In this document: piece after piece, positions 24,788-33,436 of the stretch
How the letters are laid out: the number at the start of each line of letters is the position of its first letter
How positions within the stretch are numbered: position 1 is the stretch's first letter
NCBI GenBank assembly: GCA_947623745.1
Contig: CANQHN010000009.1
Coordinates: forward strand, 1-64,000
From: an uncultured Oscillospiraceae bacterium
GTDB lineage: Bacteria; Bacillota; Clostridia; Oscillospirales; Oscillospiraceae
Direction of reading: 5' to 3'
Length of the DNA stretch: 64,000 bases
Notes under the pieces: model-generated
What the model was told of the DNA's origin: nothing
Database searches by the model: none
Seen by the model: only the letters and a program-made list of their open reading frames with translations
Translations under genes and position numbers: made by a program

Positions 24788-25330
24788 TATTGTGCAGGAA
24801 TGAGTAAGGAGGAGATTTCATCTAGGAGATTATTAAAATACTCTTGGCTTTCGTCTGCGTTAGGTTGACCACCTCCTGCGGATTTATTATGGTGATGTGA
24901 AATGGACAAGATATTCATTGCCGTCGATGATAAAGAATGAGTAGAAAATGAATTGGCTCTCCTCCTGACTATTATTTGAATGCCGCACCTGATAATAATA
25001 TGAAATTGCCATCGGGCAATTGTTTGCCGTAGAAGCAGAATCAGAATAAAACTGGGCACTTTTAAGGCGGAAACGGTGATGGAGGAACGGTGGCGTTTTG
25101 GGATGATGAGGGGGGCAGGAGGACAGCAGGAGGGTGCAAAGAGTGAATGGCTGGAAAGGCGTTCCTCGGCCCCAACGGGGCGGGGGAAGGGTGGCGGTGG
25201 GTACTTACCCCTCCTACGGCGGTGGGAGGGCACACGGGGGTGGACAGGAGGCAACAGGAAATCCTTCTTTCTCTGCCTATGATTGCTGTTCAATCGGCTT
25301 CAATTCCCTCAAATGAGGCGGCACTGCTTT
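24788..25330. other. Gap without a supported gene
   Basis: About 540 bp. The left half is AT-rich with no codon bias; the right half is purine-rich (GGGGGAAGG-type runs). The 168-aa minus ORF of the track here has a Pro/Arg/Ser-rich composition unlike any family I know and lacks a ribosome-binding site. I see no RNA gene. It probably marks a deletion or insertion border between the transfer and cargo regions. Confidence 0.5.
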
Positions 25331-25332
25331 TC

Positions 25333-25381
25333 TTGACAAGGCGCGCCTACAGGTGTAAGATAAGTACAGCTTACAGTTGTA
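25333..25381 (+). promoter_or_regulatory. Promoter with two BlaI-type operators
   Basis: TTGACA, 17-bp spacer, TAAGAT. TACAGGTGTA (25348-25357) overlaps the -10 and TACAGTTGTA (25372-25381) lies downstream, 24 bp centre to centre. TACA-NN-TGTA is the known BlaI/MecI half-site arrangement. Points to autoregulation. Confidence 0.8.
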
Positions 25382-25393
25382 GGAGGACTGGCC

Positions 25394-25756
25394 ATGAAAC
25401 TTTCTGAGCGGGAATGGACGGTGCTGGACGCGCTGTGGGAATCCGGCGGGACGGCCTTGGGGGAGCTGACTCAGGCGCTTCAGACTCAGACCGGATGGAA
25501 CCGAAACACGGTCTTTACCTATTTGACCCGGATGGAGGCAAAGGGGTTGGTGTCCATTGACACGGACGGCCACCCCCGGCGGTACCGGGCGGCGCTGAGC
25601 CAGGAGGACTGCCGGGCCCAGGCCCGGGACAGCTTTTTGCAAAACGTGTACCATGGCTCCACCGGGGACCTGGTGGCGGCCTTTCTGCGGGAAAAACCAA
25701 TCTCCGCCCAAGAGAAGGAGCGGCTGCGCCGCCTTCTGGACGAGATGGAGGTGTAG
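25394..25756 (+). CDS. BlaI/MecI-family repressor (cargo pair 1)
   Basis: 120 aa; ATG 25394 follows TAGGAGGACTGGCC. The winged helix is MKLSEREWTVLDALWESGG, then WNRNTVFTYLTRMEAKGLVS, the family signature. The C-terminal dimerisation helix carries FLQNVYHGSTGDLVAAFLRE, where M56 proteases cut in this family. It should repress its own operon through the two TACA-NN-TGTA operators. The next gene encodes the sensor protease 3 bp downstream. No beta-lactamase gene is linked. Confidence 0.92.
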   Translation: MKLSEREWTVLDALWESGGTALGELTQALQTQTGWNRNTVFTYLTRMEAKGLVSIDTDGHPRRYRAALSQEDCRAQARDSFLQNVYHGSTGDLVAAFLREKPISAQEKERLRRLLDEMEV

Positions 25757-25759
25757 GGC

Positions 25760-27691
25760 GTGACCGACTTTTGGAGTTTCCTTCTCCAGACCCTCACCGC
25801 ATCAGGGGCGGCGGCGGTGCTGCTCGTCGTAAAGGCCATGTTTCGGGACAAGCTGTCCCCCCGGTGGCAGTTTGCCGTCTGGGGCATCCTGGCGGTGATG
25901 CTGCTGCTGCCGGCGGGCTTTTTGGGACGGTATTCTCTCGTCAACTGGCCCATAATCGTGGAGGTCCTGAAGTCTGCCCTCACCGGGCGCTTCGGGACGC
26001 TGACGAAGGTGACCGCTCCCGTCCCCCTGCCGCCCCTCGGCCCGCCGGAGACGGTGTGGGACTGTCTGTATCTGATCTACGCAGCGGGCGCGGTCCTGCT
26101 GCTGGCCCGATATCTCGCGGCCTATATCCGTCTGCGGCTGGCCCTGAGAAGGGGCCGCCCCGTCCTGGACGGCCGTGTGCGGGAGGCGGCGGCGCGGTAC
26201 GGCCTGCCTGTCTGCGCGGCGGTGAAGGTGGAGGGCCTGCCGTCAGCCTTTGTGTGCGGGGTGCTCCGGCCCGTGCTGGCCCTGCCGGCGGGGCGGGAGA
26301 CGGACGAGAAGGTGCTCCTCCACGAGCTGCTCCACCTGAAATATCATGACGCCGCCTGGGGGCTGGTCATCTGCTTTTTCCGTTGCCTCCACTGGTGCAA
26401 CCCGCTGCTGTGGCAGTGTGCCAATCTGGCGGGGAACGACCTGGAGTCCCTGTGCGACCAGCGGGTCCTGGAGCGGCTGGAGGGGGAGGACCGCCGGGAC
26501 TACGGCCGCATCCTTCTGGATATGGCCAATGAGAAGTACGCCCGTGCGCCGGGCACCTCCTCCATGGCCAACGGGGGCCGGAATATCCGCCGCCGCATCC
26601 AGGCCATCGCCCGGTTCAAGCGCTACCCCGCCGGGATGGCCCTGGTGTCGGTGTGCGTGGCTCTGGTGCTGGCCTGTCCGATGGTGGTGGGGGCGCGGGC
26701 GGAGGCCCTGCCGGACAGCGAAAACCGCTATGTGGTCCTGGCCGCCGCCCGGACCACCCGCTGCACCACCTATGCCGGGGCCTTCGACGCCTATGCCAAG
26801 GCCATGCTCACCGGCCGGACGGACTACCGCGCCCTGTGCGCGCCCCTGGCGGAGCAGGACACTCTGGCGCAGTGCTACGGGCGGGACAACGTGGAGGGAG
26901 ACTGGAACTGGCTCCCTGCGGAGGGCCTCTGGCGGGACAACCTCGACAGGTTCTCCGGCTATCAGATCTACAACCTGGCCCAAAGCGGGGACGGCTGGGA
27001 GGGCCTGCTGGCCCTGACGCTGAACAGCGCCCCGCCGGGGGAGACGTGGGACAGCGGAGTCTATGACCGCTGGATGCTGACCCAGCGCCTCCGGGCGGAA
27101 AAAGAGGGGGACCGCTGGGTGATCGTCCCCCAGGGGGAGCTTCGGGCCATGCAGGGGGACATCCGGGACGGCGGGAATATCGGCCTGCCCGCCTGGGAGT
27201 ACACCGCCCCGGCGGGGGACTTCACCTTACGGGTGCGGTGGCAGACAACCTCCGCCGTGGAGAGCGGCGGAGCGCCTAACTGGTTCAGTGTGTCTGTCAA
27301 CACCGCGCCTATTCTGAACGGGGAATTTACCAACTATTTCGACCAGATCATTATGGCGGACTACACCGGCGCAGCGGAGGACAAGGCCGGCTATGAGAGC
27401 ATCGGCGTGTCGTATGTACCCCTGTGGGCGGGCGATGAACGGCCTGTACTCCAAGGCGAGGGAGGGATGAACGGCAGCGGTAGCAGTTCCGACGGGGAAG
27501 GATGGGGACAAAACATCCTGGACTGGGACTGGGGGGATACCGTCTTTCTCGTCGGCGATGGCGGCAGCCGGGGGGACTTTATCGACCCGCCGGAGCGCTA
27601 CGCGGCGGACCTCTACCTCAACGGGAAAAAGGCGGCGGAACTGACCCTCCTGCCGTCGGAAGGAGGCGGTTTGGTTGAGCCCAGAGCGTAA
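25760..27691 (+). CDS. BlaR1-like M56 membrane metallopeptidase (cargo pair 1)
   Basis: 643 aa starting at GTG 25760 with GGAGGTGTAGGG upstream. N-terminal membrane helices (VWGILAVMLLLPAGFLG; LYLIYAAGAVLLLARYLA) surround the cytoplasmic gluzincin site LLHELLHLKYHD (HExxH near residue 187), with NDLESLCDQRVLERL. A further helix (MALVSVCVALVLACPMVVGA) leads to a ~330-residue extracellular domain. That domain has no penicillin-binding SxxK (STYK) motif, so the signal is unlikely to be a beta-lactam; ligand unknown. It presumably cleaves the partner BlaI on sensing. Confidence 0.88.
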   Translation: MTDFWSFLLQTLTASGAAAVLLVVKAMFRDKLSPRWQFAVWGILAVMLLLPAGFLGRYSLVNWPIIVEVLKSALTGRFGTLTKVTAPVPLPPLGPPETVWDCLYLIYAAGAVLLLARYLAAYIRLRLALRRGRPVLDGRVREAAARYGLPVCAAVKVEGLPSAFVCGVLRPVLALPAGRETDEKVLLHELLHLKYHDAAWGLVICFFRCLHWCNPLLWQCANLAGNDLESLCDQRVLERLEGEDRRDYGRILLDMANEKYARAPGTSSMANGGRNIRRRIQAIARFKRYPAGMALVSVCVALVLACPMVVGARAEALPDSENRYVVLAAARTTRCTTYAGAFDAYAKAMLTGRTDYRALCAPLAEQDTLAQCYGRDNVEGDWNWLPAEGLWRDNLDRFSGYQIYNLAQSGDGWEGLLALTLNSAPPGETWDSGVYDRWMLTQRLRAEKEGDRWVIVPQGELRAMQGDIRDGGNIGLPAWEYTAPAGDFTLRVRWQTTSAVESGGAPNWFSVSVNTAPILNGEFTNYFDQIIMADYTGAAEDKAGYESIGVSYVPLWAGDERPVLQGEGGMNGSGSSSDGEGWGQNILDWDWGDTVFLVGDGGSRGDFIDPPERYAADLYLNGKKAAELTLLPSEGGGLVEPRA

Positions 27692-28289
27692 ATATCTGGT
27701 GGGCGGCCTGTCCAGCGCCGCCTGGGGGTACTTTTTTCTCAACTTTGACATCAACCTGGGTACGGTGAGCATCCTGCCCCGGTTCGCCGGGTTCCTGATC
27801 CTGCTGGCTACCATCGACGCGCTGTCCGTGGAGCGGCGGGACCTCCCGCTGCTGCGCCCCCTGTGTATCCTGCTGGCGGCGTGGGCCGGGATCAACTGGC
27901 TGTTCTCCTGGCGGGGGGCCGATTTGGACGGGCTGTTCCCGCCCCTGGACCTCATCATTGCGGCGGCGGGGCTGTACTTCCACTTCCAGTTCCTCACCGA
28001 CATGGCGGTCCTGGCAGAACGGTATCAGCCCGAGGGTGGCAATCTGGACCAGAAACTTCGCCGCCGCCGCACGGTCTATGTAGTGGCCTGCACCGCCGGC
28101 GCCCTTCTCACCGATCTTCGTTCGGGCCTGCCCGCCGGACTTGTCAGGGACTGGGCGGGGCCGGCCGCCCTGGTTTGCGCCCTGGCGGGCATGGCTGCGG
28201 CGCTGGCCGTCATGTTCGGCCTGTTCGCTCTGCGCCAGTGCGCGATGCACGGGGAGCCGGGAGAGAAGGATGAAACATACGGAAATTAA
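27675..28289 (+). CDS. Polytopic membrane protein in the BlaI/BlaR1 operon
   Basis: 204 aa from TTG 27675 behind GGAAGGAGGCGGTTT; it overlaps the M56 gene by 17 bp, so it belongs to the operon. Five to six hydrophobic segments (GGLSSAAWGYFFLNFDIN; LGTVSILPRFAGFLILLATI; LDLIIAAAGLYFHFQFLT; VYVVACTAGALLTDL; ALAGMAAALAVMFGLFALRQ). No family recognised. It is the only non-regulatory gene in this operon and so the best candidate for its effector, or a second sensor subunit. Confidence 0.6.
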   Translation: MSPERKYLVGGLSSAAWGYFFLNFDINLGTVSILPRFAGFLILLATIDALSVERRDLPLLRPLCILLAAWAGINWLFSWRGADLDGLFPPLDLIIAAAGLYFHFQFLTDMAVLAERYQPEGGNLDQKLRRRRTVYVVACTAGALLTDLRSGLPAGLVRDWAGPAALVCALAGMAAALAVMFGLFALRQCAMHGEPGEKDETYGN

Positions 28290-28371
28290 GCGGACGGAAA
28301 AGGTCGGTTCTTTTTTGATTGTGAAAAGTGGGGATGAGGATAACTAAAGATTAGGATGGCATGAAGTAAAA

Positions 28372-28388
28372 AAATGCGTCTCAAATTG
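28372..28388. repeat. 29-bp palindrome, left half only
   Basis: AAATGCGTCTCAAATTG followed by unrelated sequence; a half-copy 40 bp before the lipoprotein start. Marks the cargo genes as having been placed under, or built from, the element's leader sequence. Confidence 0.75.
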
Positions 28389-28403
28389 TGCATAGGTCAA
28401 TCC

Positions 28404-28461
28404 ATCATTAAATGAGGAGGGAAATACTTTGAAGGAAAGGGCAATTTTGATAGGAATCGTA
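28404..28461 (+). repeat. Direct repeat of a lipoprotein leader (partner 29384-29442)
   Basis: ATCATTAAA, GAGGG, GAATACTTTGAAG-like leader and GCAATTTTGATAGGAATCGT are shared. Copy 1 leads the intact lipoprotein, copy 2 a 16-codon stump. Both follow a 29-bp palindrome copy. Confidence 0.8.
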
Positions 28462-29286
28462 GGCCTTTCGCTTATCTTCGCTGGATGTTCCAGGCCTGAC
28501 ATCGGTAGTGCCGCCGCTCAGTCAAATCAAGATGCTGCGTCATACAGCAGTTCAGCCAGTGAAAACAAACAACCACCAGTTCTATCGGAGGACGGCAATA
28601 AAAACCCGGAGATCGAAGAGGGTTCTGCCGAGATAACGGTTGATATTAAATCGGAACCCCCTCTAAGCGTATCCGACTTATCCATCTCCGTACCCGATTT
28701 TTTGGATGATGATCAGCAGCTCTTATACAGAAAAGCGCATAGTCTGTATCAACATATGTTTGGAGGGTCAACAGGGGGCATTGACTATTTTGAAACGTTG
28801 GATACTGTCCCGCCTGATCCTCCGATGGTTGAAATTGATGGGCACATATACAACATTTCGGCCGGGAGATACAGAAATTGGGTCGATTTTGAAGCTGTGA
28901 TTCAGTCCGTATTTACCGATTCCTTTGCGGAGCAGACCGGACTATATTCGATATATAGAAGTTATAACGGCCGGTTAGCTTATCTCCTTGCAGAAAGAGG
29001 GGCTGGCTACTATTATAATGAGAACTTCCCTGATGAGTTTAGGCTGATTACCCAAAGCGATTCCGAAATATCTTTTGTGTTGATTGGGCACTACTCCCCT
29101 GTGTTTTTAAAAGAAGGCGAGACCGCAGAGGAACGGGATGCACGCCTTGCCAGTGAGTATGAGTACACGTTAGAATTTCCTATTTCACTGGTCAATACAG
29201 ATTTGGGCTGGCGTTTCAGCCAGTTCCATTCTGCGCTGGCTGATGAGGATGTGCCGCAAGACGCCACTTCACAACTTCAGAACTGA
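28429..29286 (+). CDS. Lipoprotein of unknown function
   Basis: 285 aa starting at TTG 28429 with GAGGAGGGAAATAC upstream. Type II signal peptide with lipobox LIFAGC at about residue 20. A Ser/Gln/Asn-rich linker is followed by a globular domain beginning near SDLSISVPDFLDDDQQLLYR; the C-terminal part is strand-rich (GHYSPVFLKEGETAEERDAR). No known domain recognised. Lower GC than the BlaI/BlaR1 operon before it, which suggests a separate origin. Membrane-anchored outside the cell. Confidence 0.7.
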   Translation: MKERAILIGIVGLSLIFAGCSRPDIGSAAAQSNQDAASYSSSASENKQPPVLSEDGNKNPEIEEGSAEITVDIKSEPPLSVSDLSISVPDFLDDDQQLLYRKAHSLYQHMFGGSTGGIDYFETLDTVPPDPPMVEIDGHIYNISAGRYRNWVDFEAVIQSVFTDSFAEQTGLYSIYRSYNGRLAYLLAERGAGYYYNENFPDEFRLITQSDSEISFVLIGHYSPVFLKEGETAEERDARLASEYEYTLEFPISLVNTDLGWRFSQFHSALADEDVPQDATSQLQN

Positions 29287-29320
29287 AAAATTGATTATAA
29301 CCCAGAGAAAAAGCCCTGTC

Positions 29321-29349
29321 GAAACGCGTCTCAAATTGAGACACATTTC
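29321..29349. repeat. 29-bp palindrome, copy 7
   Basis: GAAACGCGTCTCAA, A, TTGAGACACATTTC; two substitutions. Precedes the truncated second copy of the lipoprotein leader. Confidence 0.85.
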
Positions 29350-29409
29350 TCCGTGCCCTTTTTTCTGAGGAAGAGGTCAGACTATCATTAAAATAGAGGG
29401 GTGAATACT

Positions 29410-29460
29410 TTGAAGAAAAGAGCAATTTTGATAGGAATCGTAATTCTCAATCAGCGTTGA
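29410..29460 (+). pseudogene. Truncated 5' end of a second lipoprotein gene
   Basis: A TTG start and 16 codons (MKKRAILIGIV, then a diverged end) repeat the signal-peptide start of 28429-29286 and then stop at TGA. Remnant of a duplicated lipoprotein unit, replaced downstream by the second BlaI/BlaR1 operon. Confidence 0.7.
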
Positions 29461-29483
29461 TACTTATTTCAATATTTCTCCTA

Positions 29484-29556
29484 TTGACATTCCGCTTAGA
29501 CAATTGTATAATACACACATTAAGACAAGCGTCTAAACACATCATGATTGGTCTAA
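29484..29556 (+). promoter_or_regulatory. Consensus promoter with TTAGAC/GTCTAA operator half-sites
   Basis: Perfect TTGACA, 17-bp spacer, TATAAT (29484-29512). TTAGAC (29496) lies in the spacer; AGAC-AAGC-GTCT (29523-29534) and GGTCTAA (29550) lie downstream. These differ from the TACA-NN-TGTA sites of the other two pairs, so this repressor probably has its own DNA specificity. Confidence 0.7.
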
Positions 29557-29568
29557 GGAGGAATCGTC

Positions 29569-29946
29569 ATGGAAAAAACACTGTCCCGTTTGCCCGACGC
29601 GGAGCTGGAGGTGATGCAGGCCCTGTGGCAGATCAGACCCTACCCCGCCCACACTGCCGCCATCGCCGCCTGTCTGAACCGTGACTGGAAGGCCCCCACC
29701 CTCATCAAGCTCCTCTCCAGGCTGGAAGATCGGGGTTTCGTCCGGGCGGAGAAGGAGGGCCGGGCCAACCTGTACACCCCTTTGGTCTCTCAGGAGGAGT
29801 ACCTGCGCTATGAGAGCCGGTCCTTCCTCAATCGCCTCCACGGCGGTTCCCTGTCCAGTCTGGTGGCCGCCCTGTACCCCAACGCCAAGCTCACCGACGA
29901 GGATATGGCGGAGCTGGAACGCATCCTGAACAGGGAGGGAAAATGA
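29569..29946 (+). CDS. BlaI/MecI-family repressor (cargo pair 2)
   Basis: 125 aa; ATG 29569 follows AAGGAGGAATCGTC. Family signature LPDAELEVMQALWQI, then DWKAPTLIKLLSRLEDRGFV (recognition helix differing from pair 1) and the C-terminal RSFLNRLHGGSLSSLVAALY. The different recognition helix agrees with the different operator upstream. The M56 gene follows after 1 bp. Confidence 0.92.
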   Translation: MEKTLSRLPDAELEVMQALWQIRPYPAHTAAIAACLNRDWKAPTLIKLLSRLEDRGFVRAEKEGRANLYTPLVSQEEYLRYESRSFLNRLHGGSLSSLVAALYPNAKLTDEDMAELERILNREGK

Positions 29947-29947
29947 G

Positions 29948-31813
29948 ATGCTGAACTTTCTCACCGCCCTGGGCGCCGTCAGCCTGGGGGGCGGCGCGGC
30001 CATCCTGCTGTTGACGGCCCTGTCACCCTTCCTCGCCCGCCGGTTTGCCCCCACGGTGCGGCTGAAGGCGTGGCGCCTCCTGGCCAGCACCCTGCTCCTC
30101 GTCCCCACCCTTTTCTCTGTCTATCTGGGCTTCGCGCCCCACGTTTCCCTACCCCACGCAGTCACTCTGGAGACACCCCAAGTTCTGGTAGAGTCGGAGT
30201 ACCACCCTATGGAGGACAACCATCTCGACGAACCCGGGACCGACGGCAACAGTCACAACCTCCACTATGAGGGCTATAATGGACAGGAGCGGACCATCGA
30301 GGACAACTTCCTCTGGCGTACCATTACAGAAAACGGTGTGCGGACCATCCATGTCCACTGGACCACCCTGGTGTTCCTGGGCTGGCTGCTGGGAGCCGCC
30401 GTCCACTTCGGGACGGTGTGGGGAAATTACCTTCTGTTTCGGAAACGGACCATGCGCTGGGCCGCCCCCGCCGGGGAAGGAGACCTGGCCGCCCTGACAC
30501 GGCAGCAGGCAGCGGTGGGCTGCCTCCAGACGCCGGCGCTGTACCGCTGTCCCCTGGTCCACACCCCTCTGCTGATGGGGGTACAAAAGCCAACCATCCT
30601 CCTGCCCGAGAAGCTGACGGAGGGCGCCCTGGAGCCCGCCCTGGCTCATGAGCTGACCCACTTAAAAGAAAGCCACCTGGTGGATAAGGCGCTCCTGCTG
30701 CTCTCCCGCAGCCTCCACTGGTTCAACCCCCTGGTGTGGTGGATGGTCCGCCAGGCGGAGCAGGACCTGGAGCTGTGCTGTGACTATGAACTGACCCGGG
30801 ACCGGGACGAGGGGGCGCGCCGGACTTATGGCCAGGCTATTCTGGACCAAATGACCGTTGGGCAGCGGGAGGGGACGTCCCTGACCACCGGCTTCTCCGG
30901 CAGGAAAGAGGAGGTATTCCGCCGCTTCCGGTCCATCATGAACCACGCACCCAAGCGGAAGGGTGCTCTGACCGCCTGGCTGCTGGCGGCGGGTACGGTG
31001 CTGTTGTCCGTGTGCCTGGTGTCCTGCCAGACCCCCCAGGTCCCGACAGTACCCGGCCCCAGTCAGGACGTCCCGGACGGTAGCATCTCCCATATTGTGC
31101 CGGATTCATCCCAGGAGGTGTCTGTTCAAGGCGAGGTACTGCCGGACGGCGATGGATCCAGTAACGGAAGGGGCGGTCCATCCTACCATGAGGCATATTT
31201 AGATATTCTATCAGAAATACAGGATGAAGAATACCGTCCTTATCAGAATAGTCGCACGGTTGGGCGTGCTTGTCTGTATGACCTTGACGAAAACGGACAG
31301 GATGAACTGCTATACATCTACGAAAGGGAAGCTGACATACTGTGCTGTGCTGTCTGGACATTTGATAACGGTACGCCTGTTTTGGTTCTAGAAGATGATT
31401 TGGCTGATTTGGCTGGGATCGGGACCGGCGGAATTAATCTGGTCGAATATGACGGAAAGCAGTACATCTGCGGGTGGGCATATAATTCGGCACCTTGGGA
31501 GCCTGGAGAGGCAAATATGTATTATGACTGCTTCCTGTGGGAGTACCCAAACTCTATTGAAGATTTCAAATTTCCGTTTCGCTGGCCCACGCACACCTAT
31601 GAGTTCCGGTATTTCCTGACTGAAGATAATAAGGTCCGTTCCGACGCATTCAGTTTTGTGCAGGATGATTCCATAGCACTGACCATAGACGACTTCAAAG
31701 GATTGAAGGATATCTTATTGGATCACCCAGTTCAGCGGCTTTGTGAGGCAGATATTATCCACAGCGAAGGGCTTACCTTCGATCAGGCAATCTTGCTCTT
31801 ACAAGATAAGTAG
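29948..31813 (+). CDS. BlaR1-like M56 membrane metallopeptidase (cargo pair 2)
   Basis: 621 aa. Membrane helices (FLTALGAVSLGGGAAILLLT; WTTLVFLGWLLGAAVHFGTV) flank the zinc site LAHELTHLKESH (near residue 233), with EQDLELCCDYELTRD after it. A fourth helix (LTAWLLAAGTVLLSVCLVSC) leads outside. The extracellular ~250 residues lack a penicillin-binding SxxK motif; they contain CLYDLDENGQDELLYIYE, an acidic Dx[DN]xxG-type, possibly calcium-binding motif seen in secreted Clostridia proteins. The ligand is unknown. Confidence 0.88.
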   Translation: MLNFLTALGAVSLGGGAAILLLTALSPFLARRFAPTVRLKAWRLLASTLLLVPTLFSVYLGFAPHVSLPHAVTLETPQVLVESEYHPMEDNHLDEPGTDGNSHNLHYEGYNGQERTIEDNFLWRTITENGVRTIHVHWTTLVFLGWLLGAAVHFGTVWGNYLLFRKRTMRWAAPAGEGDLAALTRQQAAVGCLQTPALYRCPLVHTPLLMGVQKPTILLPEKLTEGALEPALAHELTHLKESHLVDKALLLLSRSLHWFNPLVWWMVRQAEQDLELCCDYELTRDRDEGARRTYGQAILDQMTVGQREGTSLTTGFSGRKEEVFRRFRSIMNHAPKRKGALTAWLLAAGTVLLSVCLVSCQTPQVPTVPGPSQDVPDGSISHIVPDSSQEVSVQGEVLPDGDGSSNGRGGPSYHEAYLDILSEIQDEEYRPYQNSRTVGRACLYDLDENGQDELLYIYEREADILCCAVWTFDNGTPVLVLEDDLADLAGIGTGGINLVEYDGKQYICGWAYNSAPWEPGEANMYYDCFLWEYPNSIEDFKFPFRWPTHTYEFRYFLTEDNKVRSDAFSFVQDDSIALTIDDFKGLKDILLDHPVQRLCEADIIHSEGLTFDQAILLLQDK

Positions 31814-31825
31814 GAGAATATTATT

Positions 31826-33172
31826 ATGAATACAAAGTTTTCAGCTGATTTGTTTCTCAAAAAAACGACCGCACTTTTGGGACTAATTATCTTTTTGTTC
31901 TCTGGCTGCACAGCTCCGGCTGAGAACATAGGCTCTAAATCACCTGCCTCCAGTTCTCAGATAGATGGGAATATCGCGTCTCCAGGTGCTTCTATACCTG
32001 AGCAAGAAATTATGCTGGAGATGGATGTTATGCAGAACGGTCGAGACATCACTCAGTATTTTGATCTCTCCGATCCATGGGTTAATTTGATCTTTTCAGG
32101 TGACGTACTGCTCCAAGAAACTTACGACGAAAATTCTGAGATAACGATTCACCGAATGGATCTGACGACCAATCCCGGGGATGAGTTGTCTGCTGTCCAT
32201 GTGAAGGGCTTTAATTGGGTTTCCGCAGTCGATTCGGTCGTGATGGGGGAGCGTTACTTCTACTTTACCCAAACTGTAGACGCAGGGGTAGACTACACTG
32301 TTTCGGACAGGCAGTTGATTGAAGTGGATACAGAAATGGGGACTTATTCTGTAATTGATTACAGACTAATTACTGATGAAGATCGTCCATTCGTGTATCT
32401 TACCAAGTACGATGCGGCCCGATACCTCTCTTGCGAAATCAACGCAGAAGAGTCGATCCTGAAACTGCACAATTCAACAGATGGTGGTTTAGTTGAGCTA
32501 GTGAATCATCCACATGAGAGAATCGATGGTGTAATATACGGGGAAGTCCTGATGGATGTCGCCGCTTCAAATGGAAAAATCTTTGCATTGATGTGCTCCT
32601 GTGGCCAAGAAACCTTATACTACTTAAACGAGTATAACGAATCCGGCCATTTAATAAACACTTATGAGTCGGCAGCACTCGACACAATGCTAAATCAGTC
32701 CCCGCCGGTTGGAATTTATATGTTGGGTGACTATTTGTTTTTGAGGACTTGGGACGGTGACCATGCCCTTTTCAAATTGGAGCTGGAGAAAGGCACTTTG
32801 ACCCAATGTTACATCCCGATCGTAGGTTCAATGCTGATGTTTTCGCTGGGTAACTACGACAACTATTATACGGATAAGGATAACCACTATATCTATTTCA
32901 GAGCTGATAACGGAAAGTACAACGACAATCTCTATGTTTTTGACACACAGCGTGGAGAGTGGCTGACTGTTCATCTTCCCTTAGGCGATACTGGCAAGGT
33001 AATTTATAGCACAAACTGTGATGAATCTGGCAACTTGATTCTTACCTATGTGAAATATGACCCCGACCCGAAATCGCCAAGTCGGATATCTGATTTTTCA
33101 TACCATTATCTGCCGCACAGCGAACTTGCTGGATACGTAGACGAGCAGTGCGGAACTCAAAATATAAGATAA
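31826..33172 (+). CDS. Large lipoprotein, possibly beta-propeller-like
   Basis: 448 aa; ATG 31826, 12 bp after the M56 stop, with TAGGAGAATATT upstream, so in the same operon. Lipobox LFSGC near residue 28. The mature part is built of repeated strand pairs with aromatic/acidic turns (GERYFYFTQTVDAGVDYTVS; DYLFLRTWDGDHALFKLELE; NHYIYFRADNGKYNDNLYVF), suggesting a propeller-type fold; this is visual inference. Lower GC than the upstream pair. The likely regulated output or co-sensor of pair 2. Confidence 0.65.
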   Translation: MNTKFSADLFLKKTTALLGLIIFLFSGCTAPAENIGSKSPASSSQIDGNIASPGASIPEQEIMLEMDVMQNGRDITQYFDLSDPWVNLIFSGDVLLQETYDENSEITIHRMDLTTNPGDELSAVHVKGFNWVSAVDSVVMGERYFYFTQTVDAGVDYTVSDRQLIEVDTEMGTYSVIDYRLITDEDRPFVYLTKYDAARYLSCEINAEESILKLHNSTDGGLVELVNHPHERIDGVIYGEVLMDVAASNGKIFALMCSCGQETLYYLNEYNESGHLINTYESAALDTMLNQSPPVGIYMLGDYLFLRTWDGDHALFKLELEKGTLTQCYIPIVGSMLMFSLGNYDNYYTDKDNHYIYFRADNGKYNDNLYVFDTQRGEWLTVHLPLGDTGKVIYSTNCDESGNLILTYVKYDPDPKSPSRISDFSYHYLPHSELAGYVDEQCGTQNIR

Positions 33173-33200
33173 TATCCCGATAAAAATTATATTTGTCACC

Positions 33201-33293
33201 GCGACTCCTCCCCTTGCATGTGCCAATTCCCGTCTTACTGAATTAAATTCACTTTAGTTTGACAGGTAAATCCACGCCTTGCAAGCCGGGGGA
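33201..33293. repeat. Imperfect 18-bp inverted repeat around a 55-bp AT-rich core
   Basis: CGACTCCTCCCCTTGCA at the left and TGCAAGCCGGGGGAGTCG at the right are near reverse complements. It may be a large terminator hairpin for the lipoprotein operon or a small decayed mobile repeat. Nothing else is seen in 33173-33436 apart from the leader of the next gene. Confidence 0.45.
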
Positions 33294-33436
33294 GTCGTTT
33301 CATATTGTGTTACCTAAATCAGGCTAAAAACCATGTTTCAAAAGGCTTGATCTGTTATTGTCAGTACCTTTCTTCGGAGCTATAATAAAGTTAATAAAGG
33401 TCTACTTGGCTGTGTCTGAAACCTTGGAGGTTAGCA

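Noticed and set aside
24787-25293. 168-aa minus ORF
   Set aside because: No ribosome-binding site, Pro/Arg/Ser-rich then Ile/His-rich composition, and no link in sequence to the integrase fragment.
29569-31813. Classical beta-lactam resistance (blaI-blaR1-blaZ)
   Set aside because: No beta-lactamase gene or penicillin-binding sensor motif is present; only the regulatory families match.
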